Assembly: GCA_017626495.1 (NCBI GenBank)
Contig: JAGAIP010000003.1
Location: 62,001-126,000 of the forward strand
Length of the DNA stretch: 64,000 nucleotides
Source of the DNA: Clostridia bacterium
GTDB lineage: Bacteria; Bacillota; Clostridia; Christensenellales; Borkfalkiaceae
Direction: 5' to 3'
Below the pieces are notes generated by a model. It saw nothing but the letters and a program-made list of their open reading frames with translations. It had not been told where the DNA came from and searched no databases. This document shows, in pieces, positions 26,616 to 35,455 of this stretch. Made by a program: the position numbers and the translations under genes. Within the stretch, counting starts at the first letter, position 1. Every line of letters begins with the position of its first letter.

Positions 26616-28484
26616 ATGCTGCTTTCCTGCAATCACATTACATTCGGATATGAAGACGTCGTGATTCTCTCAGACGTCGATTTTGCCGTTTCCGAAGGCG
26701 AACGGATCGGCTTTATCGGCGGAAACGGCGCAGGCAAAACCACCCTTATTCGCCTGATGTTGGGCGAACTCCTTCCCGACGAGGGAGACGTTTTCCGCAA
26801 AAACGGGCTTAAAATCGGCTACCTTGCGCAAAACGGCGGATATACTTCGAACGCGACTGTGTATGAAGAAATGCGCAGCGTCTTTGAAGAGGATCTAAGA
26901 GCAATCGAGACCTTGCACGAAGTCGAACTCGCCATTTCACAAACAAAGGAAGGAGACGCGGAATATACGCGCCTCACCGCAAAATACGACGCGCTCAATA
27001 AATTCATTTCCGCAAGAGACGCCTATCAGACGGACGTAAAAATCAAAACCGTCCTCAACGGCATGGGGTTTTCCGACCGATACGATCAGGTCATCTCCAC
27101 CATGTCGGGCGGAGAAAAGACAAAACTCAAACTTTGCAGACTTCTTTTGGAAGCGCCCGAACTGCTCATTCTCGACGAGCCGACCAACCACCTCGACTTA
27201 AAGACGCTCTTTTGGTTGGAAGAATACCTCACTTCCTACAAAGGAGCCATTCTCACCGTATCTCACGACCGTTATTTCCTCGATAAGATCGTTTCCAAAA
27301 TCATCGAACTGGAAAATACAAAGCTCTCCCAGTTCAAGGGGAATTATTCGAAATACAAAGTGCTCAAAGCGGAAAAAGTCGCGCTCCTGCAAAAAGAGTA
27401 CGACAAGCAACAGGTCGAAATCGCGCACTTGCAGGACTATGTGAACCGCAACCTCGTGCGCGCGACGACGGCAAAATCCGCGCAGTCGAGAGTGAAACAA
27501 CTCGAAAAGATGGAGCGCATCGAAAAACCCGTAGCGCCCCCTTCTCCCCCTCGGTTTCACTTCACCTACCGCGACAAACCCTACGAAAAAGTGCTTGAAA
27601 TCAAACATCTCGATTTGACCGTAGAGGAGAAAGAGCTCTTAAAAGACGCGTCTCTCCTCGTCATGCGCGGAAGAAAAGTCGCACTCATGGGCGACAACGG
27701 AACGGGAAAATCCACGCTGATTCGTGAAATCGTAAAAGGAAACTCCGCCGTCTCCACTTCGAGATTCACGAAAATCGCTTACTACGATCAGGAGAATCTC
27801 AACTTGAATCCCGAAAACACCGTTCTTGCGGAACTTTGGGAGCGTTTTCACCTGCAATCGCAGACGGAAATCAGAAAGAGACTTGCAAGAGTCAAGCTCA
27901 GCGAAGAGGACATCGACAAAAAAGTAGGCTCGCTTTCGGGCGGAGAACGCGCAAAACTCGCCCTCGCCGTATTCGAGGCGGAGGAAGGAAATTTCCTCAT
28001 TCTTGACGAGCCGACCAACCATCTCGACCTGCTCGCGAGAGAGAGCCTGGAAGACGCGCTCAAAGCGTTTGACGGAACGATCCTCTTCGTCTCTCACGAC
28101 AGATATTTCGTCAAGGCAATCGCAGACGGCATCGCCGTCATCGAAAACAAGGAACTTTCCTTCTTCGACGGAACGTACGACGAATATACCGCGCAGCAAA
28201 AACCCATAGCCGAACCCGTTCCGCCTCCGAAACCCGTCAAAACGGAATGCAGATCCGCCATGACGAGAGAGGAAAAGCAAGCTGAGACCAAACGCAAGCT
28301 CCGCGTCAAAGAGATCGAAAAGGAGATCACTTCCCTCGAAGAGCGAGAGGCGATTCTCACGGAGCAGATGTCCGACCCGAACGTTTCGGGAGACTATTCC
28401 AAACTTTCCGAAGTCCTGAAAGAACTCGAAGAAGTACACAAGCGTTCCGACGCGCTCTACGAAGAATACGAAACGCTCATGTAA
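26616..28484 (+). CDS. ABC-F family ATPase (ribosome-associated type)
   Basis: A soluble twin ABC protein of 622 residues without membrane segments. Domain 1 has Walker A GGNGAGKTT and the signature MSGGEKTKL; domain 2 has GDNGTGKST and LSGGERAKL. Both Walker B stretches read LILDEPTNHLDL. The P-site-tRNA-interaction linker lies near residues 240-310, and a C-terminal charged coiled coil (about 545-620) resembles that of Uup/YdiF proteins. ABC-F proteins act on the ribosome; antibiotic protection is possible but cannot be claimed. The ATG at 26616 follows AAAAGGA; an upstream ATG at 26595 would swallow that site. Confidence 0.93.
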   Translation: MLLSCNHITFGYEDVVILSDVDFAVSEGERIGFIGGNGAGKTTLIRLMLGELLPDEGDVFRKNGLKIGYLAQNGGYTSNATVYEEMRSVFEEDLRAIETLHEVELAISQTKEGDAEYTRLTAKYDALNKFISARDAYQTDVKIKTVLNGMGFSDRYDQVISTMSGGEKTKLKLCRLLLEAPELLILDEPTNHLDLKTLFWLEEYLTSYKGAILTVSHDRYFLDKIVSKIIELENTKLSQFKGNYSKYKVLKAEKVALLQKEYDKQQVEIAHLQDYVNRNLVRATTAKSAQSRVKQLEKMERIEKPVAPPSPPRFHFTYRDKPYEKVLEIKHLDLTVEEKELLKDASLLVMRGRKVALMGDNGTGKSTLIREIVKGNSAVSTSRFTKIAYYDQENLNLNPENTVLAELWERFHLQSQTEIRKRLARVKLSEEDIDKKVGSLSGGERAKLALAVFEAEEGNFLILDEPTNHLDLLARESLEDALKAFDGTILFVSHDRYFVKAIADGIAVIENKELSFFDGTYDEYTAQQKPIAEPVPPPKPVKTECRSAMTREEKQAETKRKLRVKEIEKEITSLEEREAILTEQMSDPNVSGDYSKLSEVLKELEEVHKRSDALYEEYETLM

Positions 28485-28487
28485 ACG

Positions 28488-28528
28488 AACTCCCCGTAAC
28501 CGCAGAAGCGGTTCGGGGAGTTTTTTCA
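28488..28528 (+). terminator. Terminator after ABC-F gene
   Basis: AACTCCCCG (28488-28496) pairs with CGGGGAGTT (28514-28522), with an inner AACCGC/GCGGTT pairing, then TTTTTT. Confidence 0.9.
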
Positions 28529-28533
28529 TGAAT

Positions 28534-29550
28534 TCAATCGTCAAATCCGTTCGGATGGTTTTTCTGCCATCTCCAAGCGTCGCGGCACATATCTTCGAGG
28601 TTGTACTTTGCCTTCCAGCCGAGTTCCCGTTCTGCCTTCGTCGGGTCAGAATAACAGGTCGCGATATCCCCGGCTCTTCTCTCCCTGACGGCGTAAGGAA
28701 CGGATACGCCCGTCGCCTTTTCAAACGCCTTTACCACGTCGAGAACGGAATATCCCGTACCCGTGCCCAAGTTGTAAACGACCGTTCCGCATCCCTTTTG
28801 AATGGCGGAAAGTGCTTTCACATGCCCGTCCGCAAGGTCGCAGACATGGATATAATCCCTCACGCCCGTGCCGTCGTGCGTATCGTAATCGTTTCCGTAT
28901 ACGGAGAGACACTCTCTCTTTCCGACCGCAACCTGCGTAACGTAGGGCATGAGGTTGTTCGGAATTCCGTTGGGTTGTTCTCCGATTTCGCCGCTCCGAT
29001 GCGCGCCGATGGGGTTGAAATAACGCAAAAGCACCACGTTCCATTCGGGATCCGCTTTCTGAATATCCGTAAGGATTCTTTCGAGCATGGATTTCGTTTC
29101 GCCGTATGCGTTGGTCGTAACCCCCTTCGGGCATGCTTCCGTAATGGGAATGATCGCAGGATCGCCGTAGACGGTCGCGGAGGACGAAAAAATGATATTT
29201 TTACAATGATGCTCCGCCATGACGCCGAAGAGCGTCAGGGAACCTGCAAGGTTGTTTTCGTAGTATTTGAGAGGGAGACGCGTCGATTCGGGAACGCATT
29301 TGAGCCCTGCAAAATGAATGCAGGCGTCGAACGTATGCTCCGCAAAGACTTTTTCAAGTCCCTCTCTGTCGCGAATATCCACCCGATAGCAGGGAACGTC
29401 CTTTCCCGCAAGACGGGAAACCGCCTTTAACGATTTTTCAGACGAATTACAAAAATTATCCACCACGATCGGTTCGTGCCCTGCCTCGATGAGCGCGAGC
29501 ACCGTATGGGAGCCGATATATCCTGCTCCGCCCGTCACCAAAATTTTCAT
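28534..29550 (-). CDS. galE: UDP-glucose 4-epimerase
   Basis: It interconverts UDP-glucose and UDP-galactose. 338 residues from the ATG at 29550 (GGAGG 7 bases upstream). The NAD motif TGGAGYIGS is near residue 6, the catalytic Ser-Ala-Thr is in SSSATVYGD, and the Tyr/Lys pair is YGETK. It starts 1 base after the stop of the hydrolase gene, so both are on one message. It could feed galactose released by the GH36 enzyme at 38165 into central metabolism through the Leloir route, with the UDPGP protein. Confidence 0.96.
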   Translation of the reverse strand: MKILVTGGAGYIGSHTVLALIEAGHEPIVVDNFCNSSEKSLKAVSRLAGKDVPCYRVDIRDREGLEKVFAEHTFDACIHFAGLKCVPESTRLPLKYYENNLAGSLTLFGVMAEHHCKNIIFSSSATVYGDPAIIPITEACPKGVTTNAYGETKSMLERILTDIQKADPEWNVVLLRYFNPIGAHRSGEIGEQPNGIPNNLMPYVTQVAVGKRECLSVYGNDYDTHDGTGVRDYIHVCDLADGHVKALSAIQKGCGTVVYNLGTGTGYSVLDVVKAFEKATGVSVPYAVRERRAGDIATCYSDPTKAERELGWKAKYNLEDMCRDAWRWQKNHPNGFDD

Positions 29551-29551
29551 A

Positions 29552-30445
29552 TTATACCTCCGCAAAGACTTTTTTCACAAAGTCCGAAATATCTTGTTTT
29601 ACCTGTTCCTCGCACACGTCGTTGAGAATTTCATGCCGCGCACCCTCGTAAAGAATGAGTTCGACGTCCAACCCGAGGTCATGATACATTCCGTAAAGCT
29701 GCGTCATGCCTTTGCCGAACCGTCCGACGGGATCGTTTTCCCCTGCAATGAGCAGAACGGGAAGATCCTTTCTGACGGATCGAAGTCCCTTTTTTCCGTA
29801 CAGCTTTCTCGCTCCGTTGAAGAAATGACGATAAAATCCGTAAGAACAAACTTCTCCGCAGAGAGAGTCCTGCCTGTATCTCTCGTTCTCTGCCTCGATG
29901 GAAGAAATCATGCTTCCGCCAAGCTTTTTCTCATACGCCCCGAACGTCATGTTTGCGACGAAATGCGCCTTCGCCTTATCTCCCTTGAACGCGCCGATGA
30001 CGCTCGACAAGACGAATCCGAACGTGGTCGAGGCGACGGGGAGCTTGTCGCTTCCGCAAAGGATCGCGCCTATGATCTGATCGGAATATCTTTGCAGGTA
30101 TGCCTGCGCCAAAAAAGAACCGTAGCTGTGCCCGAACAAAAGCACGGGAAGAGCGTATTTCTCCTTATAATATTCCGTCAATTCTCCAAGATCGGATAGG
30201 GTGCCTTCCCAGTTATCCCCTTCCGTATAGCCGTTCTGTTCAACGTCCGTCTGTCCGAAACACCTGTGATCGTCGCCGAACACGGTAAATCCGAGCCCAT
30301 TCAAGTAGGTTGCAAGCTTTTCATAGCGCAAAATATGTTCAGCCATACCGTGCGAAATCTGCACGACGCCGACGGGCTGTTCCGCCGCCCACTCCACGAC
30401 GGAAATCTTCTTTCCGTCCTTTGCCGTCCATGTAAACCGTTCCAT
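29552..30445 (-). CDS. Alpha/beta hydrolase, monoacylglycerol-lipase-like
   Basis: A cytosolic serine hydrolase of 297 residues. The nucleophile elbow is GHSYGS near residue 107, the acid lies in AGENDPVG and the histidine in GARHEIL. The early HGMAEH segment is the oxyanion loop typical of the serine aminopeptidase S33/lysophospholipase group. The ATG at 30445 follows AGGAGG; an upstream ATG at 30466 has no site. Substrate unknown. Co-transcribed with galE. Confidence 0.88.
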   Translation of the reverse strand: MERFTWTAKDGKKISVVEWAAEQPVGVVQISHGMAEHILRYEKLATYLNGLGFTVFGDDHRCFGQTDVEQNGYTEGDNWEGTLSDLGELTEYYKEKYALPVLLFGHSYGSFLAQAYLQRYSDQIIGAILCGSDKLPVASTTFGFVLSSVIGAFKGDKAKAHFVANMTFGAYEKKLGGSMISSIEAENERYRQDSLCGEVCSYGFYRHFFNGARKLYGKKGLRSVRKDLPVLLIAGENDPVGRFGKGMTQLYGMYHDLGLDVELILYEGARHEILNDVCEEQVKQDISDFVKKVFAEV

Positions 30446-30587
30446 ATATCCTCCTAACCGATACATTTTTCGACGGTTTTACGATACCCGTCGTTCCCTC
30501 ATCAATCGCGATAATGTAACTTATAATTACATTCTATCACAAAGATTGTTAAATATCAATCTTTTTTTCAAAAATAAAAGGAAACGA

Positions 30588-31985
30588 TCACTCGTTTCCC
30601 TGTATCTTATTCGATTGTTCGATTTCCGCTTTCTTCTTTTTATAAATGACAAAGAAGGAGACGAGCAAAAATACGACGGCGGCGACGAGCGCGGTTGGCG
30701 TTGCAAGGGAGATTCCGTCAAATCCCCAGAACGAGCTGAATATCCAAGCCGTGATACATCGCATGGGAAGCTCCACGAGACAGGACAAGAACGGCAACAG
30801 GGAATTTTTCATGCTCTGAATGGCGTTTCTTAAAATGGGCACGGGAACCCAGATCGGGTAAAATACCACGTTGATAATCAAAAATCTGTGCACGTTCGCA
30901 TACAGTTCTTCGCTCCATTCGTCGGTAAACCACGAGACGACCGTCCGATCGAATAGGACGAGGAGCAACGCGAGCACGGCGCTGATGATCCACGAGAGAA
31001 TGAGGCAAGCCCAGATTCCCTTTTTGATGCGGTTGAAATCCTTCGCACCGTAGTTTTGCGAAACGTAGCCGGCGATGACCATGCCGAACGTATTGATGAG
31101 CGTGCTCGAAATGTTATTGATCGAGTTTGCGCAGACGTACGACGCCACCGCGTTAAAGACCTTTCCGTTCGTTTCAAGTTGGTTGACGGCAGTCTGAACG
31201 ATGACCGCGCCGATCATAATCATGGAGTTCTGAAACGCCATGGGAACGCCCATTTTAACCTGTTCGACCGCGATGCCTTTCTCCCAAGCGGTCTTTTTGA
31301 AGAACGAAAATTCGGGGAAATGACGGAGAAAGAGCGCGAGAGCGATCGAAGCCGAGACGAGCTGGGAAATGACGGTTGCGAGCGCCACACCGATTTCTTT
31401 GAGATTCGTATAGTTGACAAAGAGCAGGTTGAGTCCGATGTTGACGAAAGCGGACGCCGTGAGAATATAAACGGGAGAACGGCTGTCGCCCAGGGTGCGA
31501 AGCATCGCCGTATGCATATTGTTGAATGCGCTGACGATAGAACCTGCAAAGATGACGGTCAGATACCTCTGTCCGATTTCGAACTTATCTTCGGGGAAGT
31601 AGGTAGCCCTCAAAAGCGGTTTGATGAGGCAGAGCCCCAAAACCGTGATAAAAATGCCGAACAGCAAACTCAAAAGCTCGGCGGAAAGCACGGATTTTCG
31701 GGTTTTTTCTCGATCTCCCGAACCGAACGCAATGCCGATGATGACGGCAAACCCCGCGGTCATGCCGCCGACCAGAGAAAAGAGGATTCCGCTCGTCGTG
31801 CCTGACGCGCCGACCGCGCCCATGTACGTATCCCCCAGTTTTTGACCGATGATCATCGTATCCGCGAGATTGTAGAGATACATGATCAGTTGCGCCACGA
31901 GAATGGGAATCCCGTAAAGCGCCATCGTCTTCATGATCGGTCCTTTTGTCAGATTGTATTGATTCGATTTCGATACCGTAGCCAT
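30588..31985 (-). CDS. MATE family efflux transporter
   Basis: A polytopic membrane protein of 465 residues with twelve predicted helices, starting TKGPIMKTMALYGIPIL and carrying the NLADTMIIGQ stretch seen in MATE proteins. MATE exporters use Na+ or H+ to expel cationic drugs; coupling ion and substrate are unknown. Its promoter contains a MerR-type dyad in the spacer, so expression is probably induced by a small molecule or metal through a regulator encoded elsewhere. Confidence 0.94.
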   Translation of the reverse strand: MATVSKSNQYNLTKGPIMKTMALYGIPILVAQLIMYLYNLADTMIIGQKLGDTYMGAVGASGTTSGILFSLVGGMTAGFAVIIGIAFGSGDREKTRKSVLSAELLSLLFGIFITVLGLCLIKPLLRATYFPEDKFEIGQRYLTVIFAGSIVSAFNNMHTAMLRTLGDSRSPVYILTASAFVNIGLNLLFVNYTNLKEIGVALATVISQLVSASIALALFLRHFPEFSFFKKTAWEKGIAVEQVKMGVPMAFQNSMIMIGAVIVQTAVNQLETNGKVFNAVASYVCANSINNISSTLINTFGMVIAGYVSQNYGAKDFNRIKKGIWACLILSWIISAVLALLLVLFDRTVVSWFTDEWSEELYANVHRFLIINVVFYPIWVPVPILRNAIQSMKNSLLPFLSCLVELPMRCITAWIFSSFWGFDGISLATPTALVAAVVFLLVSFFVIYKKKKAEIEQSNKIQGNE

Positions 31986-32043
31986 AACGCCTCTCTTGTC
32001 CGTCCAAAATTCAAAACTTCATGCGCCCTTTCAGACGACAAAA

Positions 32044-32073
32044 ATTATATTCCTTAGAGTAACTCTAAGTCAA
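32044..32073 (-). promoter_or_regulatory. MerR-type promoter of MATE gene
   Basis: On the minus strand TTGACT (32068-32073) and TATAAT (32044-32049) are separated by 18 bases, slightly long. The spacer holds the perfect palindrome CTTAGAG-TAA-CTCTAAG (32053-32069), the position and form used by MerR-family activators that twist the promoter. Confidence 0.75.
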
Positions 32074-32130
32074 GCGTTTGCGTTGATATTCTTTTCGGAA
32101 ATCATCATTCTTATCTGAAACGAGCGCATA

Positions 32131-32161
32131 AAAAAACCGCACTGTTAATACAATGCGGTTT
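32131..32161 (-). terminator. Terminator of nrdD-nrdG-dut operon
   Basis: AAACCGCA (32134-32141) pairs with TGCGGTTT (32154-32161). On the minus strand T residues follow. Confidence 0.8.
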
Positions 32162-32169
32162 CGCCGTTT

Positions 32170-32610
32170 TTATTTTGTTCCCGTACTGCCGAAGCCGCCC
32201 TCTCCCCGTTCCGTTTCGGAAAGAACTTCCTCTTCCACGAACCTGACCGCGAGGTAAGGCGTTACGACGAGCTGCGCGATGCGTTCGCCGTATTCGACCG
32301 TCTGCGCCGTTTCGCCGTGATTGTGCAGGGCGACCATCACTTCGCCCCTGTAATCGGAATCGACGACGCCGACTTTGTTTGCCGGTGCGAGATTCCTCTT
32401 CAATGCAAGTCCGCTGCGCGCGTAAATGAGCCCGGCATACCCTTCGGGAAGCTGTAAAATCAGTCCCGTGGGAATGAGTTTCGTCTCATGCGCGCCGATC
32501 GTTACAGCCTCGTCGAGGCAAGCGTACAAGTCAGCGCCCGCCGCGGACGCGGAACCGTATTTCGGCATGATTGCTTTTTCGTGTTTTTTGATGAAAGGTA
32601 CCGTTACCAT
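32170..32610 (-). CDS. dut: dUTP diphosphatase
   Basis: It hydrolyses dUTP to dUMP, keeping uracil out of DNA and supplying dTMP synthesis. 146 residues, trimeric type, with motif YARSGLAL, the substrate loop NKVGVVDSDYRGEV, and the C-terminal GFGSTGT that closes the site. The ATG at 32610 overlaps the nrdG stop by 7 bases; no strong ribosome site is visible. Co-transcription with the anaerobic ribonucleotide reductase fits a nucleotide-supply role. Confidence 0.95.
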   Translation of the reverse strand: MVTVPFIKKHEKAIMPKYGSASAAGADLYACLDEAVTIGAHETKLIPTGLILQLPEGYAGLIYARSGLALKRNLAPANKVGVVDSDYRGEVMVALHNHGETAQTVEYGERIAQLVVTPYLAVRFVEEEVLSETERGEGGFGSTGTK

Positions 32611-33137
32611 TGCGATGTTTCGTCCCAAAGAATAATTTCATCCGCCTCTAACGATTTTTTTACGTCGATGATGCGCTGATTGCTCGATCCGCGGAAGCGG
32701 AGATTCAAATCTTTTTGCTCCTCGATGAATTTCCCGTCGACGAGAACGTCGATTTGAGAAAGCAGTCTCATCGTCGTTTCCGCATTTCCCTTCTTGCCTG
32801 CAAGCAGGTCTGCTTCGAAATCGTATCCCGTATAGCACCAAATCGTCTTATTCGGGAAAATGCTCTTTACCCTCTCGACGAAAGGAACGAGCGCGATCTG
32901 ATTTTCAGGCTCGAACGGCTCTCCGCCGAGAAGAGACAGTCCCATAATATAATCGGGAGACAGCTTTGCGATGATTTCATCCTCTATCTCTTTGGTAAAA
33001 GGCTTGCCGTAGTTAAAATCCCACGTCTCTTTGTTGAAACAGTTCTTGCAATGATTTCTGCATCCGCTGACGAACAGAGACGTTCTCACTCCGGGTCCGT
33101 TCGCAACGTCGCAGGCTTTGATGGTAGCGTAATTCAT
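32604..33137 (-). CDS. nrdG: Anaerobic ribonucleotide reductase activating protein
   Basis: A radical SAM activase that makes the glycyl radical on NrdD. 177 residues with the CxxxCxxC motif at C26, C30 and C33 (CRNHCKNC). It follows nrdD by 2 bases. The pair works only without oxygen. Confidence 0.96.
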   Translation of the reverse strand: MNYATIKACDVANGPGVRTSLFVSGCRNHCKNCFNKETWDFNYGKPFTKEIEDEIIAKLSPDYIMGLSLLGGEPFEPENQIALVPFVERVKSIFPNKTIWCYTGYDFEADLLAGKKGNAETTMRLLSQIDVLVDGKFIEEQKDLNLRFRGSSNQRIIDVKKSLEADEIILWDETSQW

Positions 33138-33139
33138 AA

Positions 33140-35266
33140 TTAAAGATGCAATACTCTTGATTTGATTTCTTTCGTCTTACCGACGTTCCAGAAGTTTTCG
33201 CCGAGGTAACCGCACGTTCTTCTCGTAACGTTCATCTTGCGCTGATCTTTGTTGTGGCAACAAGGGCATTCCCATTCGTTGTCTTCGTTGACGATGATCT
33301 CGCCGTCGAATCCGCACACCTGACAATAATCCGACTTCGTATTGAACTCCGCATACTGAATGTTATCGTAGATGAACTTGACAACGCCTTCGAGCGCCGT
33401 GAGATTGTGGCGAAGGTTGGGAATCTCGACGTAAGAGATTGCGCCGCCGGAAGAGATTTTCTGGAACTGACTCTCAAAGCGGAACTTATCGAACGCATCG
33501 ATGGGCTGACGAACGTCGACGTGGTAAGAGTTGGTGTAGTATCCCTTATCCGTAACGTCGGGAATGGAACCGAATCTCTCCATATCCACCCTTGCGAAAC
33601 GGTAGCAGAGGGATTCCGCAGGCGTGCCGTAGAGACCGAATCCGATGTTGGTACGCTCCTTCCACTCGTCGCACTTTTCTCTCATCTTCTTCATGACGCG
33701 GAGCGCAAACTCTTCGCCGACGGGATCCGTCTGAGGTACGCCCTTCATGAGTTTGGTCACTTCGTAAAGTCCGATGTAGCCGAGGGAAATGGAGGAATAT
33801 CCGCCGTACAGGAGTTTTTCAATCTTTTCGCCCTTGCCGAGCCTTGCAAGCGCGCCGTACTGCCAATGTACGGGGCTGACGTCGGATACGACGTTTTTGA
33901 GCGCCTCGTGACGGCACATGAGCGCGTCAAAGCACAGTTCGAGTCTCTCCTCGAAGAGTTTCCAAAAGACTTCCTCGTCTCCCTTTGCGATAATACCGAT
34001 CTGGGGAAGGTTGATGGATACGACGCCCTGATTGAACCTTCCCTCGAATTTATACTCTCCGTTTTCGTCTTTCCAAGGAGCAAGGAAGGATCTGCATCCC
34101 ATGGGAGAGAATACGTTGCCCTCATAGTTTTCGCGCATCTTCTTTGCGGAAATGTAGTCGGGATACATTCTCTTTGCGGAGCATTTGACCGCCATCTTCG
34201 TGAGGTAGTCGTACTTTCCGCCTTTGAGACAGTTGATTTCGTCGAGCACGTACACGAGCTTGGGGAACGCAGGGGTAACGTACACGCCGACCTCGTTCTT
34301 AATTCCCTCGTAACGCTGACGGAGAATTTCCTCGATGATGCGCGCGTTCTCCTCGATATACGGATCGTTCTCGTCGAGATGCAAAAAGAGCGTGACGAAC
34401 GGAGACTGACCGTTGGTGGTCATCAGCGTGTTGATCTGATACTGGATTGTCTGAACGCCCGCTTTGAGCTCGTCTTTGAGCCTCATTTCGACGATTCTCT
34501 CCTTTGCCTCTGCGGAAAGGGAATCTCCGAACTCCTCTTCGCACATTCTCCGGAACTTCTCCTTGCTCGCGCGAAGGTACTTTCCGAGATGTTTCGTATT
34601 GACGGACTGACCGCCGTACTGGGAAGACGCAACGGACGCGATGATCTGCGTGACGATGGTGCAAGCGACCTGGAAAGACTTCGGACGCTCGATGAGCTTA
34701 CCGTTCATGACCGTTCCGTTATCGAGCATATCCCCGATGTTGACGAGACAGCAGTTGAAAATGGGTTGCAGGAAATAGTCCGCGTCGTGGAAATGCAATA
34801 CGCCCTCGTCGTGCGCCTTGGAAATTCGTTCGGGAAGAAGGATCCTTCTCGTAAGGTCTTTGGAAACTTCCCCTGCGATGAGGTCTCTCTGCGTGGACGC
34901 GATGCGTGCGTTTTTGTTGGAGTTCTCCTCCATGACGTCCTTATTGTCGTTTCTGATGAGGGACAAGATGGATTCGTCCGTCGTATTCGCCTTACGCACG
35001 AGCGCGCGCTCGTAACGGTAAATGACGTATGCCTTTGCAAGACGGAACTTGCCGAGCGCCATGATCTGCTCCTCGACCATATCCTGAATATCTTCTACGA
35101 GAAGGCGCGATCTGTGCCTGGACGCAACGTGATCCACGATCTCGGCGATTTGTTCCTCTGTGATTCTGTCTTCTTCCTCTACCGCCGCGTTTGCCTTTCT
35201 GAGCGCGTTTGCAATCTTCGACTGATCGAAATTTACGGTAGAACCGTCTCTTTTAATGACTTTCAT
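33140..35266 (-). CDS. nrdD: Anaerobic ribonucleoside-triphosphate reductase (class III)
   Basis: It reduces NTPs to dNTPs with a glycyl radical. 708 residues, with an N-terminal ATP-cone domain (KVIKRDGSTVNFDQSKI onward) for allosteric control. The C-terminal zinc site is CxxC followed by CPCC (about residues 655-675), and the glycyl radical site is RTCGYLG with Gly near 686. Preceded by AAGGAGAGG, a strong promoter and two NrdR-type boxes. No aerobic reductase is in the window. Confidence 0.97.
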   Translation of the reverse strand: MKVIKRDGSTVNFDQSKIANALRKANAAVEEEDRITEEQIAEIVDHVASRHRSRLLVEDIQDMVEEQIMALGKFRLAKAYVIYRYERALVRKANTTDESILSLIRNDNKDVMEENSNKNARIASTQRDLIAGEVSKDLTRRILLPERISKAHDEGVLHFHDADYFLQPIFNCCLVNIGDMLDNGTVMNGKLIERPKSFQVACTIVTQIIASVASSQYGGQSVNTKHLGKYLRASKEKFRRMCEEEFGDSLSAEAKERIVEMRLKDELKAGVQTIQYQINTLMTTNGQSPFVTLFLHLDENDPYIEENARIIEEILRQRYEGIKNEVGVYVTPAFPKLVYVLDEINCLKGGKYDYLTKMAVKCSAKRMYPDYISAKKMRENYEGNVFSPMGCRSFLAPWKDENGEYKFEGRFNQGVVSINLPQIGIIAKGDEEVFWKLFEERLELCFDALMCRHEALKNVVSDVSPVHWQYGALARLGKGEKIEKLLYGGYSSISLGYIGLYEVTKLMKGVPQTDPVGEEFALRVMKKMREKCDEWKERTNIGFGLYGTPAESLCYRFARVDMERFGSIPDVTDKGYYTNSYHVDVRQPIDAFDKFRFESQFQKISSGGAISYVEIPNLRHNLTALEGVVKFIYDNIQYAEFNTKSDYCQVCGFDGEIIVNEDNEWECPCCHNKDQRKMNVTRRTCGYLGENFWNVGKTKEIKSRVLHL

Positions 35267-35292
35267 GTTTTCCTCTCCTTAATTGCAGATTG

Positions 35293-35322
35293 ATTATACC
35301 ACATCTGCGTTTCTCCTGTCAA
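35293..35322 (-). promoter_or_regulatory. nrdD promoter
   Basis: TTGACA (35317-35322) and TATAAT (35293-35298) on the minus strand, 18 bases apart. Confidence 0.82.
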
Positions 35323-35327
35323 GCAAA

Positions 35328-35373
35328 CCACTATATATTGTATTATTAGAAAAACGAATACAACATATTGTTT
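35328..35373. promoter_or_regulatory. Two NrdR-type boxes
   Basis: CCACTATATATTGTAT (35328-35343) and ATACAACATATTGTTT (35358-35373) match the AC-rich/TATAT/GT palindrome of NrdR boxes. Their centres are 30 bases apart, about three helical turns, as usual for the repressor. They lie just upstream of the nrdD -35 box. Confidence 0.75.
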
Positions 35374-35407
35374 CGTATGGTTTTTTTGCCCGAAAGAAAA
35401 GAAAAAA

Positions 35408-35437
35408 GCGGTTTTTCGTGCAGTGACGAAAAATCGC
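35408..35437 (-). terminator. Terminator after metallo-beta-lactamase gene
   Basis: GCGGTTTTTCGT (35408-35419) pairs with ACGAAAAATCGC (35426-35437). T-rich sequence follows on the minus strand. It ends the operon that starts near 41359. Confidence 0.8.
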
Positions 35438-35455
35438 CTTATTTTTTCTTATGAA

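Noticed and set aside
33254-35293. 679-residue plus-strand frame across nrdD
   Set aside because: Antisense shadow of nrdD.
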